From positions 436,001-500,000 of the forward strand of contig JAQGDQ010000078.1 of NCBI GenBank assembly GCA_030141605.1: a DNA stretch of 64,000 nt, written 5' to 3'. Source of the stretch: Tubiluchus corallicola (taxonomy: Eukaryota; Priapulida; Priapulimorpha; Priapulimorphida; Tubiluchidae). Made by a program: the position numbers and the translations under genes. Below the pieces are notes generated by a model. The model ran no database searches, had not been told where the DNA came from, and was given only the letters and a program-made list of their open reading frames with translations. This document shows, piece by piece, positions 33,166-45,584 of this stretch; the first letter of the stretch is position 1, and each line of letters begins with the position of its first letter.

Positions 33166-36100
33166 GTAATATATATCAAAAGTTATATTCAAGTTGTTGT
33201 AATTAATTTATTTTGATGTTTTCATGATAAAAAACTATTACATTTTAGGCATCAATAACCAGATGTAGTCAGCCTCTGTCTGGATTTAGCGCACGTTGTT
33301 TGGAAGATGAGCAAATGCTTCATTGTGTTCTAAAAGCTAATCCCGATTCTAAATTCATGTACATAGTAGATACTAGGCCTAAGGTAACATGCCTGCGGGT
33401 ATTCTAAAAAGTATTCAAGTGTTCAAATAAGAGTTTGCGAAATTACTCTTGTCATACCAGCTATGACGACGCACTGAAGTTTCTGAATTTGGAAAAACTT
33501 TTTGAAAGACGTACTGACCTTGTTATAAAGTTTGCACTTAAAATGAAAAATTCGGAAAGACACTATCTTTTATTACATGTTCTTTCAAATTTACACTCAA
33601 TGCAATTAAGGAAAACTTGCTAAAAGATACATGTAAAACAAATTGTAAATTTTATTCACCTGTGCTCTATATAAATAGGCTTTTATATCCTATTCTATAT
33701 AGTTTCATATCCAGCAAGTGTTTATTATAACGTGTAACATGTAAATTTAATCAATTTCTTAAAATGACTGATGAGATTACTTTTAAATTTAATAATAGAT
33801 TTTTGTCTAATTTTATTGTTTTGTTTCAGATAAATGCTATGGCAAATAAAGCTACAGGTAAAGGCTATGAAAGTGAAATGTATTATTCTGATATCAAATT
33901 TACCTTTCTTGGCATAGAGAATATTCACGTCATGCGTAGTAGCTTACAGAAGCTTATAGAAGGTACTGTCATTTTATGCTGCATATTTGGTACTTGCACC
34001 TGTTAATTTTGAACTGCTTAGTGCACTATTTGCCTCACTGGTCAAACGTTAAGTAAGTAAGTAAGCAGTAAGTAAGCAATCTATTGTCATTATATTGTAA
34101 CATTATGAAATTTGTGTGGTTTTACGTACTATAACAAAAAGAAAATTAGCAGCAACGGAGAAGAAGCGATAGCAACAACAAAAGAAAGTTAACAACAACA
34201 AAAGAAAATTAACAACAACAGCAAAATTTTAGCTACACAAGATCAATAACAATAATGAAGGAAAATGACAAAAACGTTTAAAATACATATGACCAAGCAT
34301 TGCTTTTTTTGTATATAGATGACAGTTTATAAGATTGTAGGCTCAGATTCACTAATGTATTAAGGTTATATGATTAGACTCTATTAATTTAATTAAATGC
34401 ATTTATTTTTTAGTTTGTGAAATGAAGGATCCAACAATGTCGTTGTTCTATGAAAATCTTCAAAGTAGCGGCTGGTTAAAACACATAAAATCTATTTTGG
34501 ACACGTCTTTGTTTATAAGTAACGTGAGTTTTTACAATTGCTTTATCTCAGTTCCAACAAGTTATTACTGACAATAAAAGAGAATTCACGTAACAAAAAT
34601 AGTGACCGGTAATTAAGTCACAGGAAAAAGTCACAATTAATTTTGGCTAGGGTTAGGATTAATATTGGTGTTAGGGATATCGTTTTTTCTTTTTTCGTGT
34701 GTCTTTTTTACCTGTGACTTTTTTACCTGGCTTCACAAAAATTACGCGTTGATTAATTTTGTTGAATTATCATTCAAACTTGTTGTTTCTGTTTCTATAT
34801 TGCAAAGTCAGTAGCTACTAAGTTATTACTTAGCTGCTTTAAATCTAAATCATTAAATTGATCAATTTATTGTTTTACTCCCCTTGCCCTTGTGCTTTGT
34901 TAGGACTTATTTTTTATTAACAGAAATATTGTATAATAGGTAATTATTGGTTTCAAAGTGGCATGCACAAATTTGTTTATTGTATTAATTTAAAGAGTTA
35001 ATATTACATTTTTCTTTCACATGGTCATCCAGTTTCACTAATCTTTATAATAAGGGCAACTTGTAAAGGACCCCATGGTCGCAGCACATTGCTCTCTCGT
35101 TTGATTTTGTTATCATTAGTCCTTGCATGTTCTCTTGTAGTTATCGTGTTTATCCATGCACGCGAAATAAATGATCTACATCTATATCACTTACGAAGAT
35201 TTATATCTTACAGACAAAGTTAACACAATTAAATGTCTTTTCCATTTTTATTACAGGCGATAGCCACTGAGGGTGTAAGCATACTAGTTCACTGCTCTGA
35301 TGGTTGGGACCGGACTGCTCAAACCATAGCTTTAGCTAGCCTTCTTCTAGATCCTTTTTATAGAACTATTTTGGGTTTTATGGTATGATGCTGTTTAATA
35401 TGCACATTGGCTGTGTGTAATGTAGTACATTCTTTTGAATAAATTTTGTCATGCGTAAAATGGGTACTTTTCTGTGACAATTCTTTTAAATAGACGTCAC
35501 GATATTTACAATTTGTCTTTTAGATTTTAATAGAAAAAGAGTGGATATCTTTTGGGCACAAGTTTACTGATCGCTGTGGACATGTACAGGTAGATCCAAG
35601 AGAGACGTCACCTGTGTTTACTCAGTTTATTGATGCCACTTGGCAGGTATTTAATAATAATAAATTTGTTGAGGACTTATAGTCCAGGGATTATATCTAA
35701 AGTAATTCAATAGTTATTTCCGGGGTGGTCCCTATTATTATTGAACGTGTACTTAGTCAAAGAAACAGTGGTACCATTTTTTTAGCATTTGGTTTCACTC
35801 GGTCGGGAATTGAACCCAAGCCCTCCCAAGTGAGAAATGAGCACGCTACCATTGAGCTATTTTCCGAGCCTTTTTTTACATTTAAATAGCGGTTTATTAT
35901 TTAAATTTTTAAATTTTCTTTTACTACTCCTCGTTTCAAATTCTGTGATTTTATGATTGTTAAATGTCCATCCATGCTAGATGAATATTGTAACTTTTTG
36001 CACAATTCATTACAAAAAACTTACACGTATAGCTTTTCAGGGAGTATTGTACGACCTTTTGAACCTTTTGGTCTAAAAAGTTGTGCTTAATTGCAATTTT

Positions 36101-39100
36101 CAAATGCTTTTAGAAACGTTTTGTGTGACAGAATAAAAAGTTGTATTTCCCATGTAGCAATTCAGTTTTTTGACAGTGAGACCATCAAGATCGATGGTCA
36201 CTATAATTTTGTGATTGAATAAAAAAGTTCATTATTTAATTGATTTCGCTGGCAATATAGTACATCATTGTTTTAATTAGTGAAAGTGATTTCAAGAATG
36301 ATTTTGTTATTATCATTGTTGCTACTGCCCAAGAATTTTTTTTAAGTACTTCAGAGGTAGACCTAGTACTTACATTAGTTTATAATTTTATTGCCGCTAC
36401 ATAAACACTTGTTTTTTCGTTGATTTATTATTGATTGTTTTAAAATATTTTATTATTTAGGTAATGCAACAGTTTCCTACAGCATTCCAGTTCAATGAGC
36501 GTTTCTTGCTGACTTTACATGATCATGTGTTCTCTTGCCAGTTTGGTACTTTCATAGGAAATTGTGAGAAAGACAAACAAGATCTCAGGTAGATAGCTAA
36601 ACTATCTGGTATAACCATAAACCAATGCGTAAATGGCTAAGATATGGGTTTATTCCAATTTAAAAGCAAAGCAATTATATATATATATATGCACTATCTT
36701 TATTTGCATATTGTCACATATATGCACTCACATATGAGATGATAAAGTGGAGCATTTAAAAGAACACCAAATCAAAGTGTTCTCTATCTTATTTATTCCT
36801 ATATGTTGATTAGTCATTTTACCTTATTCCACTATCTGATTTTTTTAAGTTTAATTAAAATCATTTTAATCTATTAAATATAATGTATAAGAACAAATGC
36901 AACAAAGATTAATCATAGATAACTTTACTGACTTTGTGTCGAATCTAAAACCATTAATTATAATTTGATTTGCTAAGTTTTTGGTTTACTTGATGCAGGT
37001 TATCAGAGACTACATATTCTCTATGGGGATTTATGCTGCAGAATCAATCAGAATATGCTAATCCTTTGTACAACAAGGAGAAATACGACACAGTTTTACA
37101 GCCTAGTAGCAGTCCACAGAATATTCAGTAAGTGCATTAACCTACTAACTACTTTGAGATACTATAACACTTTCCACAACTTTGTAATGCTCTTTTTGTA
37201 TTTCATTTTAGTGCCATGCACCAATTAAGAAAGGGCTATTTTTTGTACTTAGTAGGACGAGATTGTTTCCTAGTTCTAAATGTTGTAAGAAATACTTTGC
37301 AAACGCTGAAGTCTTTCTTTGCATTTCTTAAAACATTTATATAATTTATAGAAGATGCCAGTGGCGGCTCGTAGCTAAAATTAGTGGCGATGCTGCTTCA
37401 GAAAATTTTTAGCCATTGTTTCAATACTATGTAAAACGAAACTAACATACATAATTTTAATGTTGTAATTTATAATTGTAATTTTAAACAAACAAACATA
37501 CGAAAATTTATACATAAACTTGATAAAATCCTAAACAAAAAATATTTTTCGCTTACGAATAGCCTAAATTGACACAATTCGAGAATATGGCAGTACGCGG
37601 TTTTTAAGCATGTGACAACTGACAGCACACACTGCATGAGCGACTGTGCTCTGTCTACCCAGCGTGCAGTATCTTATCTCAGACATGTGCACATGACAGC
37701 AACAGCCAAACACCACGTTGCTGGAGCTGCGAAGCGCACAGTTCCGTCACGTGCTCTGGTTCCGTACAAGGTTTGCAAGTACGTACAGGCATAAAGAAAG
37801 AATTGAAGAAAGAAAGACTCGTTATGTTGAATGATATCGATAATATCGACGGAAAATCGGGGCGCTGCAGTTCCACAGCTTATACACGAGCCGCCACTGA
37901 AAGATTCTTTGATTCTCATGAAAACTTGTTATGTTGTTAATCAAAAAATATAACTAGTATTCATTACAAGTTACTTGTCTACGAAAGTAATTTGTTGCTG
38001 ATAGCACATTTCTTTATGACAGTGCTCTGAGAAGTTTTTAATGAAAGAGGATTAGGCATTACTTCTTCGCCAGATGTCTTAGAAACCTCTAATAAGACAA
38101 CTGTCAATTTTTGTAATTCTTGTAATTTGTTATACATGCATTCTAACAATAGTTTTTTTATTTACCTTTGCAAGTTCAAAATTATTGGTAGCCTTTATTA
38201 CTAATTACTGACTAAATTTATACAATTCCAGGTTTTGGCGGGGTATGTACAACAGATTTGAAAGTGGAATACACCCACGAGAATCAACTGTCGATCTTTT
38301 GTGTGTGTTAAACGATCAAAACGTTTCCATGGAGGATCATATACGGTTGTTAGATAAGGTGTAGTGTGCATTCGTGTGCACCTTAATCTATATCTATGGT
38401 AGATCAAAACTTGATTTGAAAATATTGATTAACAATGGTAAATGCTTAGCTAAAATATAAAGATAAATAAGTGTGCATCAGTTAAATTTATTTTTATTGA
38501 TTATATAACTGTTTTCATTTATGTTGATTATGAGTAATATTTATGGTTATAAACAGTGTAGTTTTACTCAATTTCTATACTTTCTTTTTCACAGACTTTT
38601 ACTACTTTCACAGAAATCTAATTTAAGTATTTGTATGATAATACAATGTTTTCGGTTTCGAAGTTTTATGCAAGTACAATAACTAATTTACCATTGAACC
38701 AACAAAAATTAATATAAACTGCGGTAGTTGCAGCATAGCACTCAGAACATTTTTAGTCGTTTAGCATTTTAATGTTAATGCAGTGGTTTCTATTTGAAAA
38801 CATTATAGAGAATTACATCGCTGAAGTCAGCATTAGGACATGAGGACACCTCTTATAGGAATTCTCAGGAAAAGGGTGATTGCATTCCAGCTGCTGCTCA
38901 ATCAAGTCTAGATAGCGGATGTGATAATTGGACTACATCATCTACATTTAGTCCTCCACCTGCTTTACCAGATGTAGAAGCAAAATACAGCGTGAACTCG
39001 GAAGTGAAAAGCGGTGATAACGAATCCGGTGTAGAATCGTTAGAACTCTCACAGTGTATCATAACCGATGCTGAAACCTCTAACGAGCCTAGCATAGCTA

Positions 39101-40784
39101 ATAACGAGCAGTTTGTCGACATCATTGCATTCTCCCAAGAACAGCTGAATGAAGAATGCGAATCAGTTGCTGTCGAGTGGAAAAGTCTAAGGAACATAAC
39201 CAGCTGCCCTTGCTTAACAACATTTGAGAACTTCAGTAGGAAGGTAGACAATCATTTTGAGTTTTTCATTGAAATGTGTGCCTGCAAAATCATCAACCAT
39301 TATTCGACTTTTATAGTTATTCACATATCTTGAATGTCCATTTCATGAGAATCATTTTAATACCAAGCTTATTGCTCAATTTTATTGCTAAGCTGAGGTA
39401 TTCCACATTGAAGTTGAAGTGCAGTTTGCACCCTGAAAACATAACCTAGAGAAAATCGCTTTTAAAGTAAGCCATTGCTTTTTCTCTCATTTCTACATAA
39501 TACTTAGCAACTGTACAAATGTTGGTTGCTATGGACCTTGCAAGAACATATTGAAGTTACGTTTAAATCCATTAGATGCTCTTTCAGACGAAGATCTCGG
39601 CTTGGAAACAGAAAAAACCATACAAACGACTATTTCCATGAGCTGCTATTGGAATAACTGTTTGAACATACAAGTTTTTTTTTGCAATTGCAGTACTAGT
39701 ACCTAGCCAGAAAAGTGGGTACAGGATTGCAAAATTAAATTTTTGGTATCTTTTAACATTTTCTTGATGCTAGAATATTTTTGTTTTTAGTAAAAAAAAA
39801 CAAAAAATTGACATTTGACTAATTTTTTGGTGCCGTCTGCTTTGAAAATTCATAATTTTAACTATGCCAACTTAACGACAGTTTTTTTGCAAGCATGCAT
39901 ATTAAGAAAAACATTAGTCATGAATGGGCTTTTGATATTTGAATTCAATCGGTATTCGTGATATCTCTGATAAAAAATATGTTGTTATTACTGACAGCAT
40001 TTTTTGAGCATTAAAGCAGCAGAAGAAAATTTGCTACTTGACTACTAATTAGGTACAATCTTTCAGTAAAATAGTCAGACTAACACACCCACACACATTT
40101 AAAGCAATATTATAAACTTTGAAATAGTTAATAGGGTAGCAGAGGATGTCTGTGTTTAAAAACGTTATCTAATTCTATGTGCAATTTTGTTTAAAATTCA
40201 AAGGCGGTAATTTAGTAAATTTTAAAAATAATTAAAAAGTAGTAGCCTAGTTGAATTTAAAAGATTAAAGCAGAAAGTATTGATGATAATGATGGTTATT
40301 GTGACGACTATGATGAAAATAATGATGAAGTGTCCACTGTGCTTGATTAAATTGCTTTATTCATGATTTTAGTTTATTGAAAATTAATTAGTGTATGTTA
40401 ACTCCTCGGTTTTATAAACTGTAACATCACTTTTACAGTCTCTCTCTTGTTTAAGAGAATAAAACAGTTTTTTTGAGATTAGTATTTTTGGCTAGAAAAA
40501 ATACTTTAGTCATATAAGTTATCATTATTCATGTGATATTTCCATTTCTTCTAGTATCTCTTCTCACCTTGTCACTGTATAATCCTTTATATTTTATTGT
40601 GTCGCACGAATATTTGGTGTTTTTAATTTGAATGCATTATTTGATATTGCAGTACCATTGTTGGAGGTGCGGTGATGTTTTTTGCACACGCTGTATAGAC
40701 AAGTACACATCTCTACCTGGACACTATTCACAACAGCCGGTTCCAGTGTGCCGAACGTGCCATAAAAATCTGCATCTTAGTTAA
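27221..40784 (+). CDS. Myotubularin-related phosphoinositide 3-phosphatase, MTMR6/7/8 group, with C-terminal FYVE-like finger
   Basis: Fifteen exons, 722 residues: 27221-27244, 29551-29667, 29901-29987, 31263-31496, 32292-32420, 33249-33383, 33830-33962, 34414-34523, 35257-35382, 35524-35646, 36461-36588, 36999-37127, 38232-38358, 38809-39243, 40653-40784. Every junction keeps frame. The first exon is only 24 nt (MDFIKTAK) and matches the short N-terminus of MTMR6. The order is PH-GRAM (about 1-110), myotubularin phosphatase core with active site HCSDGWDR (C336, R342), an acidic linker, and a FYVE-like finger (667-715). Known family members remove the 3-phosphate from PI3P and PI(3,5)P2 on endosomes; C336 and R342 are both present, so it should be active. 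[24 protein letters not shown] and SFGHKF are group signatures. The FYVE finger starts CxC (C667, C669) instead of CxxC but keeps RKYHCWRCG and all eight cysteines. Confidence 0.92.
27598..28200 (+). repeat. Repeat family A, copy 1
   Basis: About 600 bp in the first MTMR intron, homologous along its length to 39320-39905 and in part to 53825-54065. Shared blocks include GCAATTGCAGTACTAGT, AACAAAAAATTGACATT and TTTAACTAT(A/G)C(T/C)(G/A)ACTT. No coding potential or terminal repeats were seen. Unclassified. Confidence 0.75.
30173..30631. mobile_element. Non-autonomous DNA transposon with long terminal inverted repeats
   Basis: The 29-bp ends are perfect inverted repeats: 30173-30201 starts TACCGTATTTTCCCGTGTAT and 30603-30631 is its exact reverse complement. 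The flanking TA could be a 2-bp target duplication. A second, subterminal copy of the TCTCTTATACA motif lies inside each end (about 30235-30255 and 30586-30600). The 459-bp element has no transposase. It is in an MTMR intron and directly abuts a family B repeat. Confidence 0.8.
30640..31160 (+). repeat. Repeat family B, copy 1
   Basis: About 520 bp in the MTMR intron before exon 4, homologous throughout to 55950-56480. Shared blocks include CTTAATTAATG, CTGAACTGAGAAG, ACCTGTTTTTTGTGCAAC and TAGTATGTT. Unclassified. It produces several spurious - strand frames. Confidence 0.75.
33121..33173 (+). repeat. (AAT)n microsatellite
   Basis: About 50 bp of AAT/ATA units in an MTMR intron. Confidence 0.95.
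34588..34746. mobile_element. Palindromic MITE-like element
   Basis: The left arm (GGTAATTAAGTCACAGG) and right arm (CCTGTGACTTTTTTACC) are imperfect inverted repeats, extended outward by CGTAACAAAAA and AAAAATTACGCG. About 80 bp lies between them. Located in an MTMR intron. Confidence 0.5.
35796..35870 (-). repeat. tRNA-derived SINE head
   Basis: On the - strand it reads GGCTCGG...TAGCTCAATGG (A box)...GGGTTCAATTCCCG (B box)...CCGAGTG. The acceptor stem has mismatches and the expected terminator is absent, so it is more likely a tRNA-derived repeat than a functional tRNA. Confidence 0.5.
37359..37899. mobile_element. hAT-like non-autonomous element
   Basis: The ends are perfect inverted repeats CAGTGGCGGCTCGT and ACGAGCCGCCACTG. 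The flanking 8-mers GAAGATGC (37351-37358) and AAAGATTC (37900-37907) agree at 6 of 8 positions, consistent with an aged hAT target duplication. The 541-bp interior holds only short frames. Located in the MTMR intron before exon 13. Confidence 0.8.
39320..39905 (+). repeat. Repeat family A, copy 2
   Basis: Same orientation and near full-length match to the copy at 27598. It begins about 75 bp after the donor of MTMR exon 14, so one gene's introns hold two copies. Confidence 0.75.
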
Positions 40785-43700
40785 CAGTTACGTTACAAAG
40801 CTTTTGAAGGAGCATTTATGTCAGATTTAATGTTTTATTAAGACCATTAATTTTCTCTTCAACTCAGTTGCCAATCAAATAACTCATTAATTGATGAATT
40901 CATGTGTTTTTGAGTCTAACACCTGGTCTTCTCAAATTTCTTAAAGCAACAGGTTATTGCATCACTGAATAGTTGCTGTTAACAGTGCTTAGAAGTTACT
41001 GAACAATTATCTATGTCAAAAAGTTGACAGTGAAAAAATATTAATAGCATTCACCTTTTACAACTGCTTAAAATTAATTTAATTTTGGATCAACATCACA
41101 ATCTTTAAGTATTCCAAACACAGCCATAAACTAGAAATTTAGGGTCTTTAATTGTTTACGTTTGGAGATGTGTAGTATGGTCAAGTTGGATTAAGTTGGA
41201 TTTGTTCAGAGTAACTAACCAACTAAAAATTTAATATCGGACAGCTTCATTATACATTTGTTCATGAAAAATTTAGAGTACTATATAATTTATTTGCTAT
41301 TTATAAATGTAATATCTCTAGTTATCGTACATGTGCCAGATATTGTTGTAATAGGGTACCACAAGTAACGAGGCTTAACTTGTGTTAGCTACTCATATTT
41401 CTATTGTTGGTTAAATATAAATATTGTGCAGCCAGTAGTGATGTGCCATTAAGTTAAATTCAAAGACTGTAAAAAAAACTTCAGGTATCATTTTTGACCC
41501 ATCCACAGAGTAGAACTTAACACTTCCAACACAGAAAGTCTGCATTCAGCTGGTTGATAATTCTTGTTGTGTCATGACAAGTAAATACCGTGGAGAAAAT
41601 TGTGAGCCTAAATTCTTATTATTTAATGTATATTTTACTGCTGCTGTTTTTTTTTTGTAAATCATTGTTACTGTAGAGCCTCAGTTGGCCAAATTAATAT
41701 GTAGTAGATCATGTTTAGATAGTTTAACTGTCCTATTGCTGCAGTGGTGCCCAACCTTTTGTTGACGGCGACCCCTTTTCAAAACCCTGCATCATATCAC
41801 GACCCCACGAAGAACATAATCACTTGTTATGCTATTACACATCATTATCGATCGCATTTATTAAATTTAACTTACTATTCAACAAATTATTGAACAACGA
41901 GTGATTGTTTCATTAATTCATTCATGTGATGGTTGCACCTGTTTCTCAGCGACCAGTAATGCAATGCACTAGGTTTCTAAAGAGGTCTGACGTAAATGAA
42001 TAGCGACACGCTTTTGGGCTGTGTACACTGTACACAAGTGTACAGCATGGAACAATGCGCATTTTCATTTTCTCGGAAAATCAAGTACTGGTATACTGCA
42101 TTTAGAGCGGGAAAACCCTGTTTCACTTTCCAGAACAAAATGATGTAATAAGAGACTGAGGAAACAAGACCTACTTACATACTTTTCATGAAAACAGCAT
42201 TTTTTAAAAATAGTTTTGGACTAGCCCGCAACCACGCGAAAAGTGCTTAATTTTTTTATTTGAACTTCACAGCACCTCACATTGTTTCCTTCGAGGTCTC
42301 TAAAGTAGATGTTGCGTAAAACTGAAAGTATAAATAAATTTTAACTTTATAATCATGTACTGGAATTGCTGATTACTTAGATAGAAACTCTACTGTTTGC
42401 ATTTTGTTTCTTTATGCAGTTTACCTCAACAATTACTGACTGTAGCTTGTTCAAAGACTAATGCATGTGGGTTGTAAAGGTAAATATTGACTAATTCAAT
42501 TTGATTAAAATTTGCTCAGAAAATTTTGTTATTGTATAAATAATTAGGAAATCTTATGTTGTTAAGCTTGTAAATTTTATACTTTATTTAAATCTGTAAG
42601 TTATTTTGCAAGTTTTTTCTCAAGTTGTGATTTTTTTTGCTGAAAAAGTAAATTATTGTTTAATAATAAAATACTGTACTATGAAAAACATTTTTGCATT
42701 ATGATTTTATCTTTGAAAAATTCAATATTACTAGACATTTTAAAAGGTTACTTAGCCTATATTATTTGTATATATTGTAGTTGATTCTCAGGCAAAATTT
42801 GTATAAGTTTTGTTGTAAGTAAAGTATCAACAAAAGTAGTCTCGATTGGAGCCAGCACAAGCACAGTGTTGCTTAAAATGGCCAACGTGTCGTCGTATGT
42901 TAATACAAATGGGCGCCTGAAAATTAAAACAAGGGATAATGAAAATTAAACGTGCATATGCACAATACGTACAAATATACTTTGGTAAAACATACTACAA
43001 TTGATAACTTTATTATAAGTTTGCGTAAATATCTAAGTGTTTATATCAAGACAGACAAAAAGTTAAAAAAGCATGTTCCCACTGTTTTCAACCTTGTATG
43101 AAGGGCTTTTTACAAAATAATGACCATCGTTTTTACAAGAATGCTTTCTCAAATCTTAGTAATTAGCAGTTCCATTCCTTTATTTCCGCTTGTTTTAACT
43201 CTTTCAGCTCTGTACACTTTCGCTTTATTAAATAAATTTAATCGCATAAACTTGGTTGTGTCTTTTCAACCACGTCATAGCTTTCTGCTTGCTAATTAAC
43301 TGCAGAATAGGTTTAGGAAACTGAAATTGACACCAGCTAAGTTGAAATGTTTTGTGCAAGCAAGTAAAGAAATTATTCGCCTCTAATTTTTTACAGGATA
43401 AAGATAAACAAAAACAATAAATAATGAAAAAACAAAAATTGTGCTTTTAATTTTTTTCTGTATTTCGTTGCATTGTAATTATATATTAACAATAAGTTGC
43501 GCAATAATAAACGTTGGGCCCCCAACAGTGTCGGAACCACAAAAACAGTGGTTTTAACTATAATATGCAATCATTATGTAGTTTAACTGTACACTGGAAA
43601 AGTACTCTGGGAGTCTGACACTTGCACTCATTATGAATTTATCAGCATTGACATACTGAGAAACTGGCTTACAATGCCCTCATCCGTTCTAATAATTGAT

Positions 43701-43807
43701 TTGTACCGCATAACAAAGTTTCTGTCATTTGTGATATTGTAGACCAAGGCTTAGTTAATTATACGTAACTTGAAAGTAGAAGCACTGTGAACAGAATATT
43801 ATTAAAT
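40785..43807. other. Spacer between MTMR and the Shisa-like gene
   Basis: About 3 kb of AT-rich sequence. No exon was recognised. Possible polyadenylation hexamers for MTMR (AATAAA) occur near 42333 and 42664. A probable hAT end is at 41742. The segment from 42400 to 43800 shows nothing I can name. Confidence 0.45.
41742..42360. mobile_element. Probable hAT remnant
   Basis: Starts CAGTGGTGCCCAACCTTTT followed by GCGACCCCTTTTC and CACGACCCC, a classic hAT terminal sequence. It is preceded by TATTGCTG. AATTGCTG near 42364 might be the other target copy, but the right inverted repeat is too degraded to confirm, so the right boundary is a guess. Confidence 0.4.
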
Positions 43808-45584
43808 ATGGTTTTAGTAGGGAATAACAAATTAGTGAAATGTCTAATGATTATATTTTGTGTATCACGACTGGCCATAACATTATCATTTGCAGGTATG
43901 CGTAATTAATTATAATTATAATGCGTAATTAATTATAACAGGAACTGATTTAACATATGGGTTGAAACAATGATTATTTTTTCATACAAACCAAGTGGTG
44001 TGACTTATTCAAATTTATTATTATTAGAAATTGATCCCAACTGTCTAGAGGACCCCGCTCTTGGAGAAAGAAACGGAAACATCATTTTCTGCGAAGAGGA
44101 ACCAAACACAGAATGCTGCAATGTAGAGGGAAAGAAAGGCTGTTGCGATCCAAACGATAATAAGTAACAACCTTAATTATGATTAAATCACACTTTCTAA
44201 TTCAGATGAACAGGGCCGTGTTAAGGCTAAGCCACACCGGGCAGTTGGCCGGGGGACCCCACAAGCGGGAGAACCACACTGAACTATGTATGTTGTGATT
44301 TTCTATCAATAAATAACTGCTATACTATACTATGGAAAATGACATTCTGAAGACCACCGAATTCAAGCAAATTATAAAGCAATTCCATGCAAAGAAATTT
44401 TGCAAATGTTTATGTTGAACACTGGATTAATAATAAACAATTCATAGCAATTTTATACTGTGTCATCTCCGTCTGCATGGTTTACCAATTGAGTGTCACT
44501 GAGTTTTTCAAGGTCATGTTATATTGTTCAAACGTTTGTGTTGATTAATCTTTGCTGTACAGCATGTGTTCTGAAGTTTAAACACTGATTTTGATGTAAG
44601 TACCAATACAATAAATATATGTTTAATTTTATCGACCATCTACAATTTGAGTGGGTGTGTAGGTAGGGGCCCCAGTGCTCTGCCTATAATGCTGTCAAGA
44701 CAACCCTGCAGGTGAATGTTGGTTCAAACCATGTTGCTGGTTGCTTTAATCTTCTAAAAGATAATGCGAGATTTGAATTATCAGGCGATTAATTTTACAA
44801 AGTTTTCAATTCAATTCAATAGATTTATTTCGCAATAAACATATACAAGTTAAAAAAACAAATCTACGTCTTATTATCATTAGTAGTCCAAACGTGTTTT
44901 TTGCGGTTAATTAGTGTTCACTCATGTAAGAAGTGGCAAAAGCATAAGTAATATAATGCACAGTGAAATAGAGCTTGCTTGTAAAACTAATGCAATGATA
45001 ATCAATCAACAGGGAGGAAACCATGATGCAATTCGGAGTGATATGTGGCGTAACAACAGTTGCTCTGTGTGCATTCTGCTTCGTTTACATGTGGTGTAAT
45101 GCCGAATCTTATCCATTCCTTGCTCGATGGAAGGAAAAGCTCCGGATGGCATGCAGGTAAGATCCGCAGATTCTCAATTGTAACAATGCATTGTGAACAC
45201 ATTAATAACACAGACTAATTTAATGCACTTTCATCAAAAGTAAAGATGCTTATGACAAGCTTTGAAATAGCTGCACTACCAGAGCATGATGAGTTTTTTG
45301 CTCCTGTTGCATTAATAAAACAATGTAGCAAGAGAAATTAATATTTACATACTTTCAGATGTTGTTCGAATGAAATGAATCAGAACAAAGTTCACAAATA
45401 TGAAACTCCGAAGGAAATCAAAGCGTTGCCTCAAGAACATTTAATGGGCGAATCCGACTGGCAATACACGAGCAGCTATCCAAGCAGTACAAGCCAAATA
45501 AAAGTACTGCCCCAAGAATATTTAATGGATGAAGAAGACTCGCAGTTTATGGGCAGCTATCCTAGTACAAGCCAACATATCTGA
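43808..45584 (+). CDS. Small Cys-rich type I membrane protein, Shisa/WBP1/VOPP1-like
   Basis: Four exons in frame: 43808-43895, 44028-44163, 45013-45156, 45359-45584, giving 197 residues. Exon 1 is a signal peptide (MVLVGNNKLVKCLMIIFCVS...). Exon 2 is a short ectodomain with the pattern C...FC...ECC...GCC (six half-cystines). Exon 3 begins just before a membrane span (FGVICGVTTVALCAFCFVYMW) and ends in a basic juxtamembrane stretch (RWKEKLRMACR). Exon 4 is a cytosolic tail containing a tandem duplication: IKALPQEHLMGES...SYPSSTSQ followed by IKVLPQEYLMDEE...SYPSTSQ. CC pairs directly before a single span are typical of the Shisa-like superfamily, membrane adaptors that traffic other proteins; this assignment is inference from pattern, not from clear sequence identity. 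Intron 2 carries a hAT-like element. ATTAAA at 45797-45802 could be its polyadenylation signal. Confidence 0.7.
44211..44708. mobile_element. hAT-like non-autonomous element in the Shisa-like gene
   Basis: The ends are inverted (CAGGGCCGTGTTAAGG and, inward from the right, CAGGGTTGTCTTGACAG) and both lead to GGGGNCCCC-type blocks. Target duplications are CAGATGAA (44203-44210) and CAGGTGAA (44709-44716), 7 of 8 identical. The 498-bp element has no transposase. It lies in intron 2. Confidence 0.75.
44808..44895 (-). mobile_element. LINE 3' tail fragment
   Basis: On the - strand, AATAAATC is followed by an (ATTGA)n tail, the signature of a heavily 5'-truncated LINE. No coding remains. Confidence 0.4.

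Noticed and set aside
34650-34680. Telomere-like GGTTAGG motif
   Set aside because: Only one or two imperfect units inside a palindromic element.
35796-35870. Functional tRNA gene
   Set aside because: A and B boxes are present but the acceptor stem is mismatched and no terminator follows, so a SINE head is more likely. The same holds for 19781-19847 and 51757-51820.
37612-37919. Frames of 60-81 codons
   Set aside because: Internal to the hAT-like element and unlike any transposase.
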